From Porticoccaceae bacterium (lineage in GTDB: Bacteria > Pseudomonadota > Gammaproteobacteria > Pseudomonadales > Porticoccaceae): 64,000 nt of DNA. A program made the translations under genes and the position numbers. This document shows positions 28,901 to 38,057 of the stretch, piece after piece (the first letter of the stretch is position 1; each line of letters begins with the position of its first letter). The notes under the pieces were generated by a model, which did no database searches, was not told where the DNA came from, and saw only the letters and a list, made by a program, of their open reading frames with translations. The stretch lies in the NCBI GenBank assembly GCA_026005035.1, contig BPKH01000001.1:186001-250000 (forward strand), given 5' to 3'.

Positions 28901-28930
28901 AAGATAACTTTCTTGCTTGTGATTAGCAAG
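28901..28930 (-). promoter_or_regulatory. Promoter and operator (family 1) of TonB receptor 1
   Basis: Inverted repeat CTTGCTTGTGATTAGCAAG at 28912-28930. On the minus strand a -35 TTGCTA (28924-28929) lies inside it, with a TATCTT -10 (28901-28906) 17 bp downstream, giving a leader of about 60 bp before the ATG at 28836. Shares its arms and position relative to the -35 with the sites at 32646-32664 and 44025-44043. The form suggests a repressor that blocks the -35; the protein is not in the window. Confidence 0.6.
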
Positions 28931-28948
28931 TTGTTCGCGCGTCGGGTC

Positions 28949-29785
28949 TCACAGCCCCCGCTTGCCGCCTTCGCGGATCAGTGGCGTGCGTTCGGCGAAA
29001 TTGGGAGGCCCCGCTTTCGCGCCGATGGTGACCCCCGCATCCACCGCAAGCACGTGCCCGGTGGTGTAGCCCGACTCGTCGCTGGCGAGCCATAGTGCGG
29101 CGTTGGCGACGTCTTCGGCCGTACCCGGGCGATCCAGCAGGGGCGACTGGCGGGCGAGTTCTTCTTTGACCCGCTCCACCGCCTCGGGATCGTTGGCGAG
29201 CACGTCCGCCACCATGGGAGTGGCCATGCTCGCCGGGGCGATGGCGTTGACCCGGATGCCGAAGCGGCACAGTTCAGTGGCCGCATTGCGGGTCAGGCCC
29301 ACCACGGCGTGTTTGGCGGTGGCGTAGGCGTGGGGGCCCAACCCCCCCATGAGCCCCGCGGTGCTGGCCATGTTGATGATCGAGCCCCGCCGTTTCGGCT
29401 TCATCACCCGGGCGGCGTGCTTGACACCGTAGAAGACCCCGTTCAACAACACATCCAGCGTGAACAGCCACTCCTCCGCCGGCGTTTCGTCGATGGGCCC
29501 CACCGCGCCGACGATGCCGGCGTTGTTGTACATCACGTCCAGCCGGCCGAAGACCGAGAGGGCGCGCTCCACCAGGGCGGCGACCTCTTCTTCCCGGCGC
29601 ACGTCGCAGGTCAACAACTCGCAGTGGACAGGCAGCTGCCCGGCGAGCGCCTCGAGCCGCTCCCGCTGGATGTCGCCGAGCACCAGGCGGCAACCCTCGG
29701 CGGCGAACCGCCGCGCCGCGGCCGCGCCGATGCCGCTCGCCGCGCCGGTGATCACCGCCACCTTCTCCGCCAGTCGTCCGCTCAT
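28949..29785 (-). CDS. SDR-family NAD(P)-dependent oxidoreductase
   Basis: Classical SDR, 278 aa, probably oxidising a hydroxyl of the island substrate (inference). VITGAASGIGAAAARRF binds NAD(P), NNAG is at the end of strand 4, the catalytic Ser is in INMASTAG and Tyr-Lys in YATAKHAVVG. The acidic residue after strand 2 (LVLGDIQ) favours NAD over NADP. The ATG at 29785 with GGGGAGGAAAGACG upstream is preferred to an earlier in-frame start. It follows the SnoaL-like gene by 38 bp. Confidence 0.9.
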   Translation of the reverse strand: MSGRLAEKVAVITGAASGIGAAAARRFAAEGCRLVLGDIQRERLEALAGQLPVHCELLTCDVRREEEVAALVERALSVFGRLDVMYNNAGIVGAVGPIDETPAEEWLFTLDVLLNGVFYGVKHAARVMKPKRRGSIINMASTAGLMGGLGPHAYATAKHAVVGLTRNAATELCRFGIRVNAIAPASMATPMVADVLANDPEAVERVKEELARQSPLLDRPGTAEDVANAALWLASDESGYTTGHVLAVDAGVTIGAKAGPPNFAERTPLIREGGKRGL

Positions 29786-29823
29786 CGTCTTTCCTCCCCT
29801 GCAATTCCCTTCGCTTGTGGCTG

Positions 29824-30216
29824 TCATTGATCGGCGGCGAGGCGAGCCATGGCCGCCGTGTCGAAATAGTGTGGGATCACCGCCCGGATCCGCCCGCCCT
29901 CGATCCGCCAGTCCTCCAGCACGGGCATGCTAAACGTCCGCCCCCCGCGGGTGCGGCCCTCGATCACCGCCCAGACCACCACCCGCCCATCGCGTCCCAT
30001 CATGCCCTCCACCTTCACCTCGAGCCAGGCAAAGGCGCCATAAAGGGTGCGCACCAGCTGGAGAAACCCCTCCAGGCCGCGGTGGACACCCCCCCAGGGC
30101 AGGCTGTCTGGCTCGCGGACCTCCGCGTCTGGAGGAAACAGCCGCGCCATGAGCGCGCGGTCGCGCTGCTCGGCGGCGGCGAGAAAGGCCTCCACCAGCC
30201 GCACCTCCTCCGCCAT
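29824..30216 (-). CDS. SnoaL/NTF2-like protein 1
   Basis: 130 aa, cone-shaped NTF2-like fold expected: an N-terminal helix pair (VEAFLAAAEQRDRALMARLFP), then LEVKVEGMMGRDGRVVVWAVIEGRTRGGR and ending WRIEGGRIRAVIPHYFDTAAM. The family includes ketosteroid-isomerase-like enzymes and limonene-epoxide-hydrolase-like folds; the catalytic set here is not assignable. The ATG at 30216 is chosen because the alternative at 30237 lies inside the operator at 30228-30246 and has no ribosome-binding site. First gene of a short unit with the SDR. Confidence 0.7.
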   Translation of the reverse strand: MAEEVRLVEAFLAAAEQRDRALMARLFPPDAEVREPDSLPWGGVHRGLEGFLQLVRTLYGAFAWLEVKVEGMMGRDGRVVVWAVIEGRTRGGRTFSMPVLEDWRIEGGRIRAVIPHYFDTAAMARLAADQ

Positions 30217-30227
30217 CGTCCCAAATT

Positions 30228-30254
30228 TACTTGACATCGTCTAGTGGAGCGCTA
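30228..30254 (+). promoter_or_regulatory. Promoter and operator (family 2) between the SnoaL-like and CMD-like genes
   Basis: TACTTGACATCGTCTAGTG (30228-30246) is an imperfect 8-3-8 inverted repeat that matches the perfect palindrome at 44058-44076. It contains a consensus -35 TTGACA at 30231-30236 for the plus-strand gene starting at 30298, with only a weak -10 (TACCCT) about 16 bp on. The divergent SnoaL-like ATG lies 12 bp to the left, so one regulator could act on both genes. Confidence 0.5.
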
Positions 30255-30297
30255 CCCTTCGGAGGACCCCTCTCCTGCCAACCGGAGGTGACCGACC

Positions 30298-30870
30298 ATG
30301 ACCCTGCGCGTTTCCCTGCCCCCCGAGCACGAGGCGGATCCCTTCGCCCATCTGGGCGAACACTACGCTCCGGAGATCCTCGCCGCCGCCACCGGCTTTT
30401 CCACCGCCGTCTACCGCCACTCCAAGCTCTCCACCCGCGAGTGCGAGGCGGCCCGGATGCGCACTGCCCAGATCAACGGCTGCCGGCTCTGCCTCGCCTT
30501 CCGCGCCGCCCGCGACCTGCCCGGCTACTTCGCCACCGTGGGCGCCGAGGCGGGTGAATCGGTGGCCAACCGCGGACCGGCGCCCGACGAGGCCTTCTAC
30601 CGCAATGTCGCCGACTGGCGCACCTGTCCCGACTTCACCGAGCGGGAGCGGCTGGCCATCGAGTTCGCCGAAAAATTCGGCCTCGACCCCCAGGGCCTCG
30701 CCGCCGACGAGGACTTCTGGCGCCGGGCGCGGGCCGCGTTCAGCGACGAGGAGCTGGTGGATCTGACCTATTCGGTGGCCTCTTGGGTGGGCCTCGGCCG
30801 CGCCGCCCACGTCCTGGGCCTGGACGGTGCCTGCACCTGGATGGCCGAGCCGGTCGCGGCGCACGCCTGA
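30298..30870 (+). CDS. Carboxymuconolactone decarboxylase (CMD)/AhpD-like family protein
   Basis: 190 aa, all-helical AhpD-like fold. NGCRLCLAFRAARDLPGY carries the CxxC pair of this family (usually redox active, with a nearby His or Glu). The first half resembles CMD domains and the second half (FTERERLAIEFAEKFG, FSDEELVDLTYSVASWVGLGRAA) a second CMD-like helical unit. GGAGG lies about 12 bp before the ATG. One of two plus-strand genes in the island; its role (peroxide protection or decarboxylation) is not determined. Confidence 0.8.
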   Translation: MTLRVSLPPEHEADPFAHLGEHYAPEILAAATGFSTAVYRHSKLSTRECEAARMRTAQINGCRLCLAFRAARDLPGYFATVGAEAGESVANRGPAPDEAFYRNVADWRTCPDFTERERLAIEFAEKFGLDPQGLAADEDFWRRARAAFSDEELVDLTYSVASWVGLGRAAHVLGLDGACTWMAEPVAAHA

Positions 30871-30878
30871 ACCGTGCG

Positions 30879-30901
30879 GGGGCGGGGAAGAGCCCCGCCC
30901 C
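30879..30901. terminator. Bidirectional terminator-like hairpin
   Basis: Perfect 9-bp stem GGGGCGGGG / CCCCGCCCC with loop AAGAG, in the 49-bp gap between the convergent CMD-like and BVMO genes. No T-tract on either side, so termination strength is uncertain. Confidence 0.55.
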
Positions 30902-30919
30902 ACCGGCACCTCCCTCTCG

Positions 30920-32548
30920 TCAGGAAGCAAGGCGGCGGAACTCCAGTTCCGGAAAGCCCCGCTCGGCCGATTCGTCCATGATGTCGTAGTAGCGGTTGGC
31001 ACCGCCGAAGTAGATGAGCACCCGCGGCGGTTTGTCCTCGCGATTGGCGCCCATCATCCAAGAGTGGACTTTGTCTCCCGCGGCCATCAGCGTCTGGCGA
31101 TGGATCTCCGCCACGTGATCGGTCCAGGCACGCTCCGCCTCCGGACGCGGCTCGATCACGTCGACACCCTCTTCCTCCGCCTTGCGGATGCAGCGGGTGA
31201 TCCAGATGACGTTCTGCTCGATGGAGGTGGGCAGGTTGGCAAACGGCGCCTGCGGCCCCGTCACCATGAAGAAATTGGGATAGTCCGCCTCGCACACCCC
31301 CATGATGGAAGGGGATTCATCCCGCCACTTCTCGGCCAGCGTGCGCCCGCTCACACCCCGGATGGGGAAGGCTTCGAGGGCGCCGGTGTAGGCTTTGAAG
31401 CCGGTGCACAGGACAATGATGTCGAACTCGTACTCCCGCTCGCTGGTGCGGATTCCCCTTTCGGTGATCTCGCGGATGGGCTCGCGGTGGAGGATGTCCA
31501 CCACGTGGACGTTGGGTGCGCCCAGCGACTCCAGGAACCCGTGGTCGAGAGGCGGCCGGCGGGCGAAGAGGGGCTGGTCTTCCCAACGAGGGATCACGAT
31601 GTCGGCCAACGCCGGGTCGCCAAGCCGTTCGCGCATTTTGCGGGTAATGAATTCCGCTGCGTAGCGATTGGCATCGGGATGGACGAGCAGATCGTCGAAG
31701 GTCTCGAAAACCCAGCGGAAGCTGCCCGTCCACTTTTCTTCAAAAATCCGCTCACGCTCCTCGGGCGGGGTTTCCACCGCCAGGCGGCCGTCGGCAGTGC
31801 GGAACGCCATGCCGAAGGGATGGTGCCTGCACATGGCCACGATCTCGTCGTAATGCTCCTTGATCTCCCGCTCCCATTCCGGGGTCATGGGCTTTTGCAT
31901 GGCCGGCAGGATGTAATTGGGCGTGCGGTGGAACAGGTGGATGCTCTCGGCCGTCTTGCACATCACCGGCACCATCTGCACCGCGGTCGCGCCGGAGCCG
32001 ATCAGGGCCACCCTTTTGCCCTCGTACTCCAGTCCGTCCGGCCAGCGCGCCGAGTGAAAGAGCGGCCCGCGGAAGCGCTCCAAACCGGGGATCCTGGGAA
32101 TCACCGGCTCGGAGATCATGCCCATCCCGCTGACGAAGTACTTGCTGGTGTAGACGTCCCCGGCGGCGGTCCTCACCTTCCAGATGCCCCTTTCGGGAAT
32201 GTACGTGGCTTCCACCACTTCGGTCTCCAGCTGGATGTGGGGCCACATGGCGCAGCGGTCGGCCACGAAGTGGAAATAGCTCAGCACCTCTTGCCAGTCG
32301 GGATAGCGCTGTTTCCACTTCCACTCCTGTAGGAGCTCTTTGGAAAAGGTCAGGCAGTAGTAGTAACTCTCGCTGTCGGTCATCGCCCCGGGGTACCGGT
32401 TCCAGGTCCAGGTCCCCCCGATATCCGAAGCCTTGTCGAAGACCTGAACCGACAGGCCGGCCTCCCGCAAATGGTGAATGGCCGCCAGCCCGGCAAACCC
32501 GGCACCGACGACGATGACGTCGTAATCGACCCGCTGTGCTGTCATCAC
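30920..32548 (-). CDS. Baeyer-Villiger monooxygenase (FAD, NADPH)
   Basis: Inserts oxygen next to a ketone to give an ester or lactone. 542 aa, the size of cyclohexanone monooxygenase. FAD Rossmann motif GAGFAG (15-20), NADP Rossmann motif GSGATAVQ (about 184-191), and between them the BVMO fingerprint FRGPLFHSARWP at residues 159-170 (FxGxxxHxxxWP), which separates it from ordinary flavin monooxygenases. VLCTGFKAYTG is the late conserved segment. Monocistronic, with a strong promoter and family 1 operator at 32636-32664. Its likely place is ring opening of a ketone made by the island dehydrogenases. Confidence 0.93.
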   Translation of the reverse strand: MMTAQRVDYDVIVVGAGFAGLAAIHHLREAGLSVQVFDKASDIGGTWTWNRYPGAMTDSESYYYCLTFSKELLQEWKWKQRYPDWQEVLSYFHFVADRCAMWPHIQLETEVVEATYIPERGIWKVRTAAGDVYTSKYFVSGMGMISEPVIPRIPGLERFRGPLFHSARWPDGLEYEGKRVALIGSGATAVQMVPVMCKTAESIHLFHRTPNYILPAMQKPMTPEWEREIKEHYDEIVAMCRHHPFGMAFRTADGRLAVETPPEERERIFEEKWTGSFRWVFETFDDLLVHPDANRYAAEFITRKMRERLGDPALADIVIPRWEDQPLFARRPPLDHGFLESLGAPNVHVVDILHREPIREITERGIRTSEREYEFDIIVLCTGFKAYTGALEAFPIRGVSGRTLAEKWRDESPSIMGVCEADYPNFFMVTGPQAPFANLPTSIEQNVIWITRCIRKAEEEGVDVIEPRPEAERAWTDHVAEIHRQTLMAAGDKVHSWMMGANREDKPPRVLIYFGGANRYYDIMDESAERGFPELEFRRLAS

Positions 32549-32635
32549 TCAACCTCTAGAGTTCGTTTCCGGGGCCCCTCGCGCCCCACCCCTGGCCTGC
32601 CCTTCGGGCGTCGCAGCGTCCGGACGGCGACGCCC

Positions 32636-32664
32636 ATTATAGATCCTTGCTTTTGTCTAGCAAG
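32636..32664 (-). promoter_or_regulatory. Strong promoter and family 1 operator of the BVMO gene
   Basis: On the minus strand: -35 TTGCTA (32658-32663), 16-bp spacer, perfect -10 TATAAT (32636-32641). The inverted repeat CTTGCTTTTGTCTAGCAAG (32646-32664) covers the -35 and most of the spacer, the classical place for a steric repressor. A second short palindrome TGAATTTGATTCA lies just upstream at about 32676-32690. This is the best promoter match in the window. Confidence 0.7.
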
Positions 32665-32710
32665 TTATCAAGCTCTTTGAATTTGATTCAGGACAAAGGC
32701 CGCTTCCAAC

Positions 32711-34576
32711 CTACCGAGTTGTGGAAGTCTCGCCACCCTCTTTCTCCTCGCCCTCGCCGGCCAGCCGGAACGCGAGCAGTGCGTTGCCCGGCATATGCGA
32801 ATAGATTCCATAACCGCTCGGCACGTACATCATGTCGCCCGCAAAAACCGGACCCGCAGCCCCTCCGAAGGAGCCGCCCCGGGCCTGGAAGCCGCCGAGG
32901 GCGGGAAAGGTGCGCAGGGCATCGAACTCCCAGAGCACCGCCCCATCGGCACGGGCGAAGGCCACCAGTCGGCCGTCCATGCCCCCCGCGACCACCGCAC
33001 CGTCGATGGCGGAAACGGCCGCCGAAAAACCGGGCTGACAGTGTTCCCGTCCGGCGCAACGGTCCTCGGCGCGCCGGAACCAGAGCACCTCGCCACTTGC
33101 AATGTCCACGGCGTACATGCCCGGCCGCCCCTCTCCGGGCCAGCGCGGCCCGCCGTAGAAGTCGGACATGGGCACATAGAGCACCTGCCCGTCCGCCGCC
33201 ATCCCGAAGTGGACCCCGCCCTGGATCCCACCTCGGCCGAGCTTGCGCCGCCACAACACGCCCCCGTCGCGGGGATCGAGGGCGAATACTTCGCCCGACT
33301 TCTGCCCCGCCAGCAGAACCTCCCGCCCGTCCGGCAAGGAGGTGCGGATCACCGCAGCCCCAAAGTCGTAATCGGGGCCGTCTTCCACGGGGCAGTTGGT
33401 CCGCTCGGGCGTCTCACAGCTAATGTTCCACGCATCTCCCCGCGTGGCCTGCATCACCCAGAGGCGGCGGTAGTCGTCCACCCCGTAGGCGAGAATGGCG
33501 TCACTGGTATCGGTGGAGGGGGAAGAGTAGTTTTCCCCGGTTCCGAAATAAAATCGGCGCAGCTTGGGATCGATGGCCGGGGTGTTCCAGACCGGCGCTC
33601 CCGAGGGCGCGTAGATGGGCGTACCCAACGGGTTGCGCCCCACCTGCTTGGGCTCTTCCTCGATGGTCCGCAGCACCGCCAGGCGCTGCCCGCTGTGGGC
33701 GTCGTACACCGCTACTCCACCGCGGAAGGTGCAGCAGGGATAGTGGGGGTCGCCGGCGGCAGTCACCTCGAGGGAGGAGAGGGGCACGTAGAGCCGGCCC
33801 CCGTAGAGGGCGGGCGCGGCGGTGATGGTCAGGCTCGGGTGGCCGTCCGGTCGGTCGCGCCACCGCAGATCCCCCGAGACCGCGCCCAAGGCGTAGACAT
33901 TGCCGATCAGGTCGCCGAAAAAGAGCAAAGGGTCGGCCTGCTCACCCGCCCGCCACGGCTCCACCACGATACCGGTGCGCACTTCCGCAGAGGCTCGGAA
34001 GGTCCAGCGGATACAACCGGAGTTCTGATCCAAGGCGTAGACCGTCCCATCCTGGCTGCCGACGAACAGCGAACCGCCCGCAACCGCAGGCTGGGAGCGG
34101 ACGCGCACCGCCCCTGGGAAGGGGAAGACCCACGCCAGTTGGAGGCGGTGGATGTTGCCGCCGTCAATGCGCGTGAACCGGCGGTCGAAATGGCGGCGAT
34201 TGCCCAGATCCACCCCCCAACCGACCATCTCGGGGGGCGCGTTGTAGTCGAAGGGGCGCTCCGGGCAACGCGGCAATCGCTCGGCCAACTCGGTGCCGCC
34301 GAGTGAAGCTCCCGCCAGGTGCTCCGCCAGCAGACGGCGTTCCTCGGGGGTCAACGCGCTGCCCTGCACCCGCATCACCCCCTCCTCCAGGGCGCGCAGA
34401 ATCGCCTCTGGGGCGAGCATCTCCAGCATGGTCCGCTCGGGAGCCTTGGCGACCCCTCCCTCGTGGCAGACCGCGCAATGTTGCCGGTAAATTCGTTCTC
34501 CAGGCGGCACTGCGCCCAACGCCGCCCAGGAGGCGAAGATAAACCCCAAGCTCAGGATTGTCGGGAAAGCTTTCAT
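32711..34576 (-). CDS. PQQ-dependent quinohemoprotein alcohol dehydrogenase, PVA-dehydrogenase-like (1)
   Basis: Periplasmic oxidation of (probably secondary) alcohols, electrons going from PQQ to heme c. 621 aa. Signal peptide about 1-22 (ASWAALGA), then a small cytochrome c domain with CAVCH, then an eight-blade PQQ propeller (VGSQDGTVYALD, GTGENYSSP, AGQKSGEVFALDP). The N-terminal placing of cytochrome c matches polyvinyl-alcohol dehydrogenases rather than type II quinohemoproteins. YPCCTFRGGV has adjacent Cys as in the vicinal disulfide near PQQ. The ATG overlaps the GST stop (ATGA). Paralogue of the gene at 59229-61109. Confidence 0.85.
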   Translation of the reverse strand: MKAFPTILSLGFIFASWAALGAVPPGERIYRQHCAVCHEGGVAKAPERTMLEMLAPEAILRALEEGVMRVQGSALTPEERRLLAEHLAGASLGGTELAERLPRCPERPFDYNAPPEMVGWGVDLGNRRHFDRRFTRIDGGNIHRLQLAWVFPFPGAVRVRSQPAVAGGSLFVGSQDGTVYALDQNSGCIRWTFRASAEVRTGIVVEPWRAGEQADPLLFFGDLIGNVYALGAVSGDLRWRDRPDGHPSLTITAAPALYGGRLYVPLSSLEVTAAGDPHYPCCTFRGGVAVYDAHSGQRLAVLRTIEEEPKQVGRNPLGTPIYAPSGAPVWNTPAIDPKLRRFYFGTGENYSSPSTDTSDAILAYGVDDYRRLWVMQATRGDAWNISCETPERTNCPVEDGPDYDFGAAVIRTSLPDGREVLLAGQKSGEVFALDPRDGGVLWRRKLGRGGIQGGVHFGMAADGQVLYVPMSDFYGGPRWPGEGRPGMYAVDIASGEVLWFRRAEDRCAGREHCQPGFSAAVSAIDGAVVAGGMDGRLVAFARADGAVLWEFDALRTFPALGGFQARGGSFGGAAGPVFAGDMMYVPSGYGIYSHMPGNALLAFRLAGEGEEKEGGETSTTR

Positions 34577-35490
34577 CGAGCGCGCTCCACGCGGTAGCCG
34601 ATGCGGGGGAAATGGACCATCACGCGCCCCAGTTGAGAATCGTCCCGCAGGATTGCGATCTCCTGGTCGGTCAGCCGCTGCAACAGCCCGCGCACCGGCG
34701 GACTTCCAAGACCTACCGGGGCCACCGCCACCAAGTCGCCCACCGCCAAGGCGGGCCGAGCGAGTGGGCTGACTTCGGGCTCGAATTCCGGTTCGCAGGC
34801 TCGTGCCACCGCCAGGGCGAGGGCGGCATCCGCCGGTTCCCGACGGCCGTGGCCCAGACCGGCCACCCGGCGCTCCCAGGCGACCACCGCCGGCCGGGCG
34901 TCGATGACGGGAGCGAGCGCGGGCACGTTGCCCCGGGCCATCCAGAGGGGGAAGTAGGCAAGGATGTCGGCCCAAGAAGGATCACCGCCCAAAACCCAGC
35001 CGCGGCCATCGGCCAGCATCGCCTCCACCAAGGCCAGGTGGGCGGCGAACTGGGCGTAGTGGTGATCCAGATCCCGGGAGAGGTTGGCGAAGTCGATCAG
35101 GTCGGCGAAATAGGCCCTGCGATCGGCCACCACCGCTTCGGGCAGGGCGTCGTTGGTGCCCAGGGAAAGCGCCGCACCGGCGCGGAAGAAATCCCGATCG
35201 CTCCAGGCGGCAAGTGCCAGGGCAAGCCCTGTGCTTCCCGCGGGAAAGAGAGGAGGCTCGGGAAAGCGGCGCTCGAGCTCCACGGCAATGCGAGCGGTGT
35301 CGCAATAGACATGGGCCCCTACCTGGAGTACCGGCGTGCCCCGATAACCCCCCGTAAGGGCGGTGAGATCGGGTTTGGGCATGACCATGGGGATCTCTAC
35401 CGAGCGCCAAGCGAGCCCCTTGAAGCCCAGCGCCAGACGGATCTTCTCGGCGAACGGCGAGGCGTCGAAATGGTGAAGGAAAAGGTCCAC
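34573..35490 (-). CDS. Glutathione S-transferase family protein
   Basis: 305 aa. N-terminal thioredoxin-like GST domain: FLHHFDASPFAEKIRLALGFKGL (Ser in the catalytic-loop position), YRGTPVLQVGAHVYCDTARI (cis-Pro, then the Ser/Asp-type GSH site). The helical C-terminal domain includes GDPSWADILAYFPLWM, and an extra ~70-residue tail (from about 235) may be a small beta domain. Could perform glutathione addition, isomerisation or lyase chemistry on an intermediate. Translationally coupled to the PQQ dehydrogenase downstream. Confidence 0.82.
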   Translation of the reverse strand: MDLFLHHFDASPFAEKIRLALGFKGLAWRSVEIPMVMPKPDLTALTGGYRGTPVLQVGAHVYCDTARIAVELERRFPEPPLFPAGSTGLALALAAWSDRDFFRAGAALSLGTNDALPEAVVADRRAYFADLIDFANLSRDLDHHYAQFAAHLALVEAMLADGRGWVLGGDPSWADILAYFPLWMARGNVPALAPVIDARPAVVAWERRVAGLGHGRREPADAALALAVARACEPEFEPEVSPLARPALAVGDLVAVAPVGLGSPPVRGLLQRLTDQEIAILRDDSQLGRVMVHFPRIGYRVERAR

Positions 35491-35511
35491 GGGTGCACCT
35501 CCAGGCAGCGA

Positions 35512-35545
35512 GGCGCCGCCGGCCCCTCCCGGAGCCGGCGGCGCC
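35512..35545 (-). terminator. Strong hairpin after TonB receptor 2
   Basis: Perfect 12-bp GC stem GGCGCCGCCGGC / GCCGGCGGCGCC with a 10-nt loop, 5 bp past the receptor stop and before the GST start. No T-run, so it may be an attenuator or an mRNA 3'-end stabiliser rather than a full terminator. Confidence 0.5.
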
Positions 35546-35550
35546 CTCGA

Positions 35551-38016
35551 TCAGAGCTCGAAGTCGACTCCGCCCTCGATCCCGAAGGTGGTCGGCTGGC
35601 CGTAGAACGCCATCACCCAGAGGTTCGCCACCGGCAACTCGCCGAGGCGATACTCCTCGTCCGTGAGGTTTTTACCGAAGGCGCGGATCCACCAGCTACC
35701 CCGATCGGGTCGATAGGTGGCCGACAGGTTGACCAGGGTGCGCTCGTCGGTGATGCCGTCGGGCGTGGTGGGCACCGAGGTGTAGGCGTAGACCGCTTCG
35801 TCCACGTAGTCGAGGTTGAGATTCCACTCCAGACGCCCTCCCAGGAAGGGGTGGCCGTAGAGGAAGTCGAGGTTCCAGGTCCATTCAGGCGCCCGCGGCA
35901 CGTCTTTGTCGCTCAGATCGGTGTCGATGACGCCGTCGAAGTTGGTATCGGCCCGGAATTCCTCGAACTTGGAATCCAACCACCCCAGGCTGCCGCGGAT
36001 CGCGAAGTCGTCGGTCACCTGCCAGAGCGTCTCGAGCTCGAGCCCGTAGACCTCGATCTTCGCGGCGTTGAAGAAGCGGGTTTCCTGGAAGACGCTGTCC
36101 ACCTCGCCGTCGCCGTCCCGGTCCGCCTGGATCTCGGCGAGCAGTTGCTGCTGCGAATCGTCGTAGATCACGTAGAAGCCGGTCAGGTTCAGGCGAAGGC
36201 TGTTGTCCAGCCATTCGGAGCGCATCCCAAGCTCAAAGGAATCGGCGGTTTCCGGATCCGTGGGGCGCTTCTGGAGTTCCTCGATGGGGTTGCCGCCGGT
36301 ACCCGTCTGGTCGTTGTATCCGCCGCTCTTGAAGCCCCGCGCGTAGGTCCCGTAGTAGTAGAGGTCGTCCGTGGCCTGATAGCCCAGGGTCACCCGCCAA
36401 GTGGGCTCGTTCCACTCTTCGTCGTCGGTGACCACGCCGTCGGGCCAACGCTTGAAGTCGGCGGCGCGCAGCGGCTCGCCCAGATCCTGCCAGGTGAAGT
36501 CCGGGTCCCAGCCGCCGCCGAGGGCCTGGATGAAGCGCTGGTTGCGGCCGATCCATTCTTTCTTTTCTTCCGTGTAGCGCGCTCCGGCACCCAGCGTCCA
36601 GCGGTCGTTGAGCTCCCAGGTCAAATCGAAGAACACCGCCAACGATTCGGCGTCCTGGGCGTTGGAGAGCACCTGGGGATTGTTGTTGAAGAAGAAGGGA
36701 TCGCCGAACAGTGCGGCCGAGGGAAGCGTCATGTCCACGAAACCGAGGAGCTGCGCCACGGTGAAGACCGTGTCGTCCTCCTGGTAAAAGACCCCCCCCA
36801 CCCAGTTCAGCGGCCCTTCTAGATCCGTGGCCAAGCGAACCTCCACTTGGGTGGTTTCCCGGCGATCCTGGCGGGTGGCGTCGAACAGCGACACCGGACC
36901 CACCTCACCGGTGTAGGTGCTCGCGAGCCAGGAGTCGGTTTCCCGCCGGCCAGCAAAGGTGGTCAGGGTGTAACCGTCGGCGAGCTCCCAATCGACGTTG
37001 AGGTAATAGCCGTCCACGTCGATGTTATGACCCTTCTCGCCCATCTTGAGCAGGGCGTCGTTGCGGTTGGTCACCCCGACATGCTTGACCGGATCCCCCG
37101 GATCCCGGGTGAAGCCGAGGAGGTTCCAGAGGAAGGGACTGTCGGGCGGCGTCGAGTTGTAGGAGGGCACGCTGTCGCCGTTGTCGCGCACCACCTCGTA
37201 GGCCAAGTTGACGTCGAGGGAATCGGTGGGTTGCCAGCGCAACTTGTAGCGGGCCGTGAAGGCGTCCGCGCCGCCCACGTCGCCGCCATCTCCTTTGCCG
37301 GTCGCCCCCACCAGGGGGTACCCGACCCCAAGATCCCCCACAGGACCGTAGGCGGCGCCGTTTTTGAAGTAGCCGTCCGACTTCTCCTGCAGCATGGCCG
37401 CACGGAAGGCGGCGTTCTCGCCAAGACTCACATTCAAAATGCCCTGCGCTTCGTAGCGGCCAAACTCCGCCACCTGACCGCGTAGGCTCAGCGTGTTGGC
37501 GCCCAGTTCGGGCCGCTTGGTCTTGACGTTGACCACCCCGCCGGTGGTGTTCTTGCCGAACAGCGTGCCCTGGGGGCCGCGCAGGATCTCGACGCTCTCC
37601 ACGTCGAGCATCTTCACATTCGCCGTCTGGATGTGGGGGATGACGAAATCGTCGACGGTCACCCCCACCTGGTTTTCGAAGTAGAGGATGATGCCGTTTT
37701 GCCCCACACCGCGGATGGCGAAGTTGGCGGAGTTGAAGCCGGGCTGCTTGCCGTTGACAACGTTGGGCGCGTAGGCCAAGACGTCGCCCAAATCCTCCGG
37801 GATCAGCCGCTCCACATCCTCGGCGCTGACCGCGGTCACCGCCACCGGCGTGGTCTGGATGTCGGTCTCAGCGCGTCGGGTGGCGGTCACCAGGATCTCT
37901 TCCAGCACCGCCGTGCGGGCGGTCTGGGCCCACAGGGGCGCGGGCAAAAGCCCCGCGGCGGCCACCGCCGCGGCGAGATGCCGAACCTTGCAGATTTTTT
38001 GTCTCTTCATGGTCAT
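35551..38016 (-). CDS. TonB-dependent outer-membrane receptor 2
   Basis: 821 aa. Signal peptide about 1-30 (LPAPLWAQ), TonB box EEILVTATRRAET, plug with FAIRGVGQNG and VEILRGPQGTLFGKNTTGG, and a barrel with Asp/Gly-rich, Ca-like loops (ADRDGDGEVDSVF). It ends TFGIEGGVDFEL rather than in an aromatic residue. Located between the Rieske gene (upstream in transcription) and GST, with hairpins on both sides. The ligand is unknown; relatives in sphingomonads and marine gammaproteobacteria accompany aromatic or steroid catabolism. Confidence 0.93.
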   Translation of the reverse strand: MTMKRQKICKVRHLAAAVAAAGLLPAPLWAQTARTAVLEEILVTATRRAETDIQTTPVAVTAVSAEDVERLIPEDLGDVLAYAPNVVNGKQPGFNSANFAIRGVGQNGIILYFENQVGVTVDDFVIPHIQTANVKMLDVESVEILRGPQGTLFGKNTTGGVVNVKTKRPELGANTLSLRGQVAEFGRYEAQGILNVSLGENAAFRAAMLQEKSDGYFKNGAAYGPVGDLGVGYPLVGATGKGDGGDVGGADAFTARYKLRWQPTDSLDVNLAYEVVRDNGDSVPSYNSTPPDSPFLWNLLGFTRDPGDPVKHVGVTNRNDALLKMGEKGHNIDVDGYYLNVDWELADGYTLTTFAGRRETDSWLASTYTGEVGPVSLFDATRQDRRETTQVEVRLATDLEGPLNWVGGVFYQEDDTVFTVAQLLGFVDMTLPSAALFGDPFFFNNNPQVLSNAQDAESLAVFFDLTWELNDRWTLGAGARYTEEKKEWIGRNQRFIQALGGGWDPDFTWQDLGEPLRAADFKRWPDGVVTDDEEWNEPTWRVTLGYQATDDLYYYGTYARGFKSGGYNDQTGTGGNPIEELQKRPTDPETADSFELGMRSEWLDNSLRLNLTGFYVIYDDSQQQLLAEIQADRDGDGEVDSVFQETRFFNAAKIEVYGLELETLWQVTDDFAIRGSLGWLDSKFEEFRADTNFDGVIDTDLSDKDVPRAPEWTWNLDFLYGHPFLGGRLEWNLNLDYVDEAVYAYTSVPTTPDGITDERTLVNLSATYRPDRGSWWIRAFGKNLTDEEYRLGELPVANLWVMAFYGQPTTFGIEGGVDFEL

Positions 38017-38057
38017 GTCCTCAGACTCTCGTTGTGTCGATCGACTTCCCCCCTTGC

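Noticed and set aside
27085-28926. 613-codon open frame antisense to TonB receptor 1
   Set aside because: Shadow of the receptor; Val/His-rich with no recognisable motif.
30235-30237. Upstream ATG as start of the SnoaL-like gene
   Set aside because: It lies inside the operator/promoter palindrome and has no ribosome-binding site; ATG 30216 is preferred.
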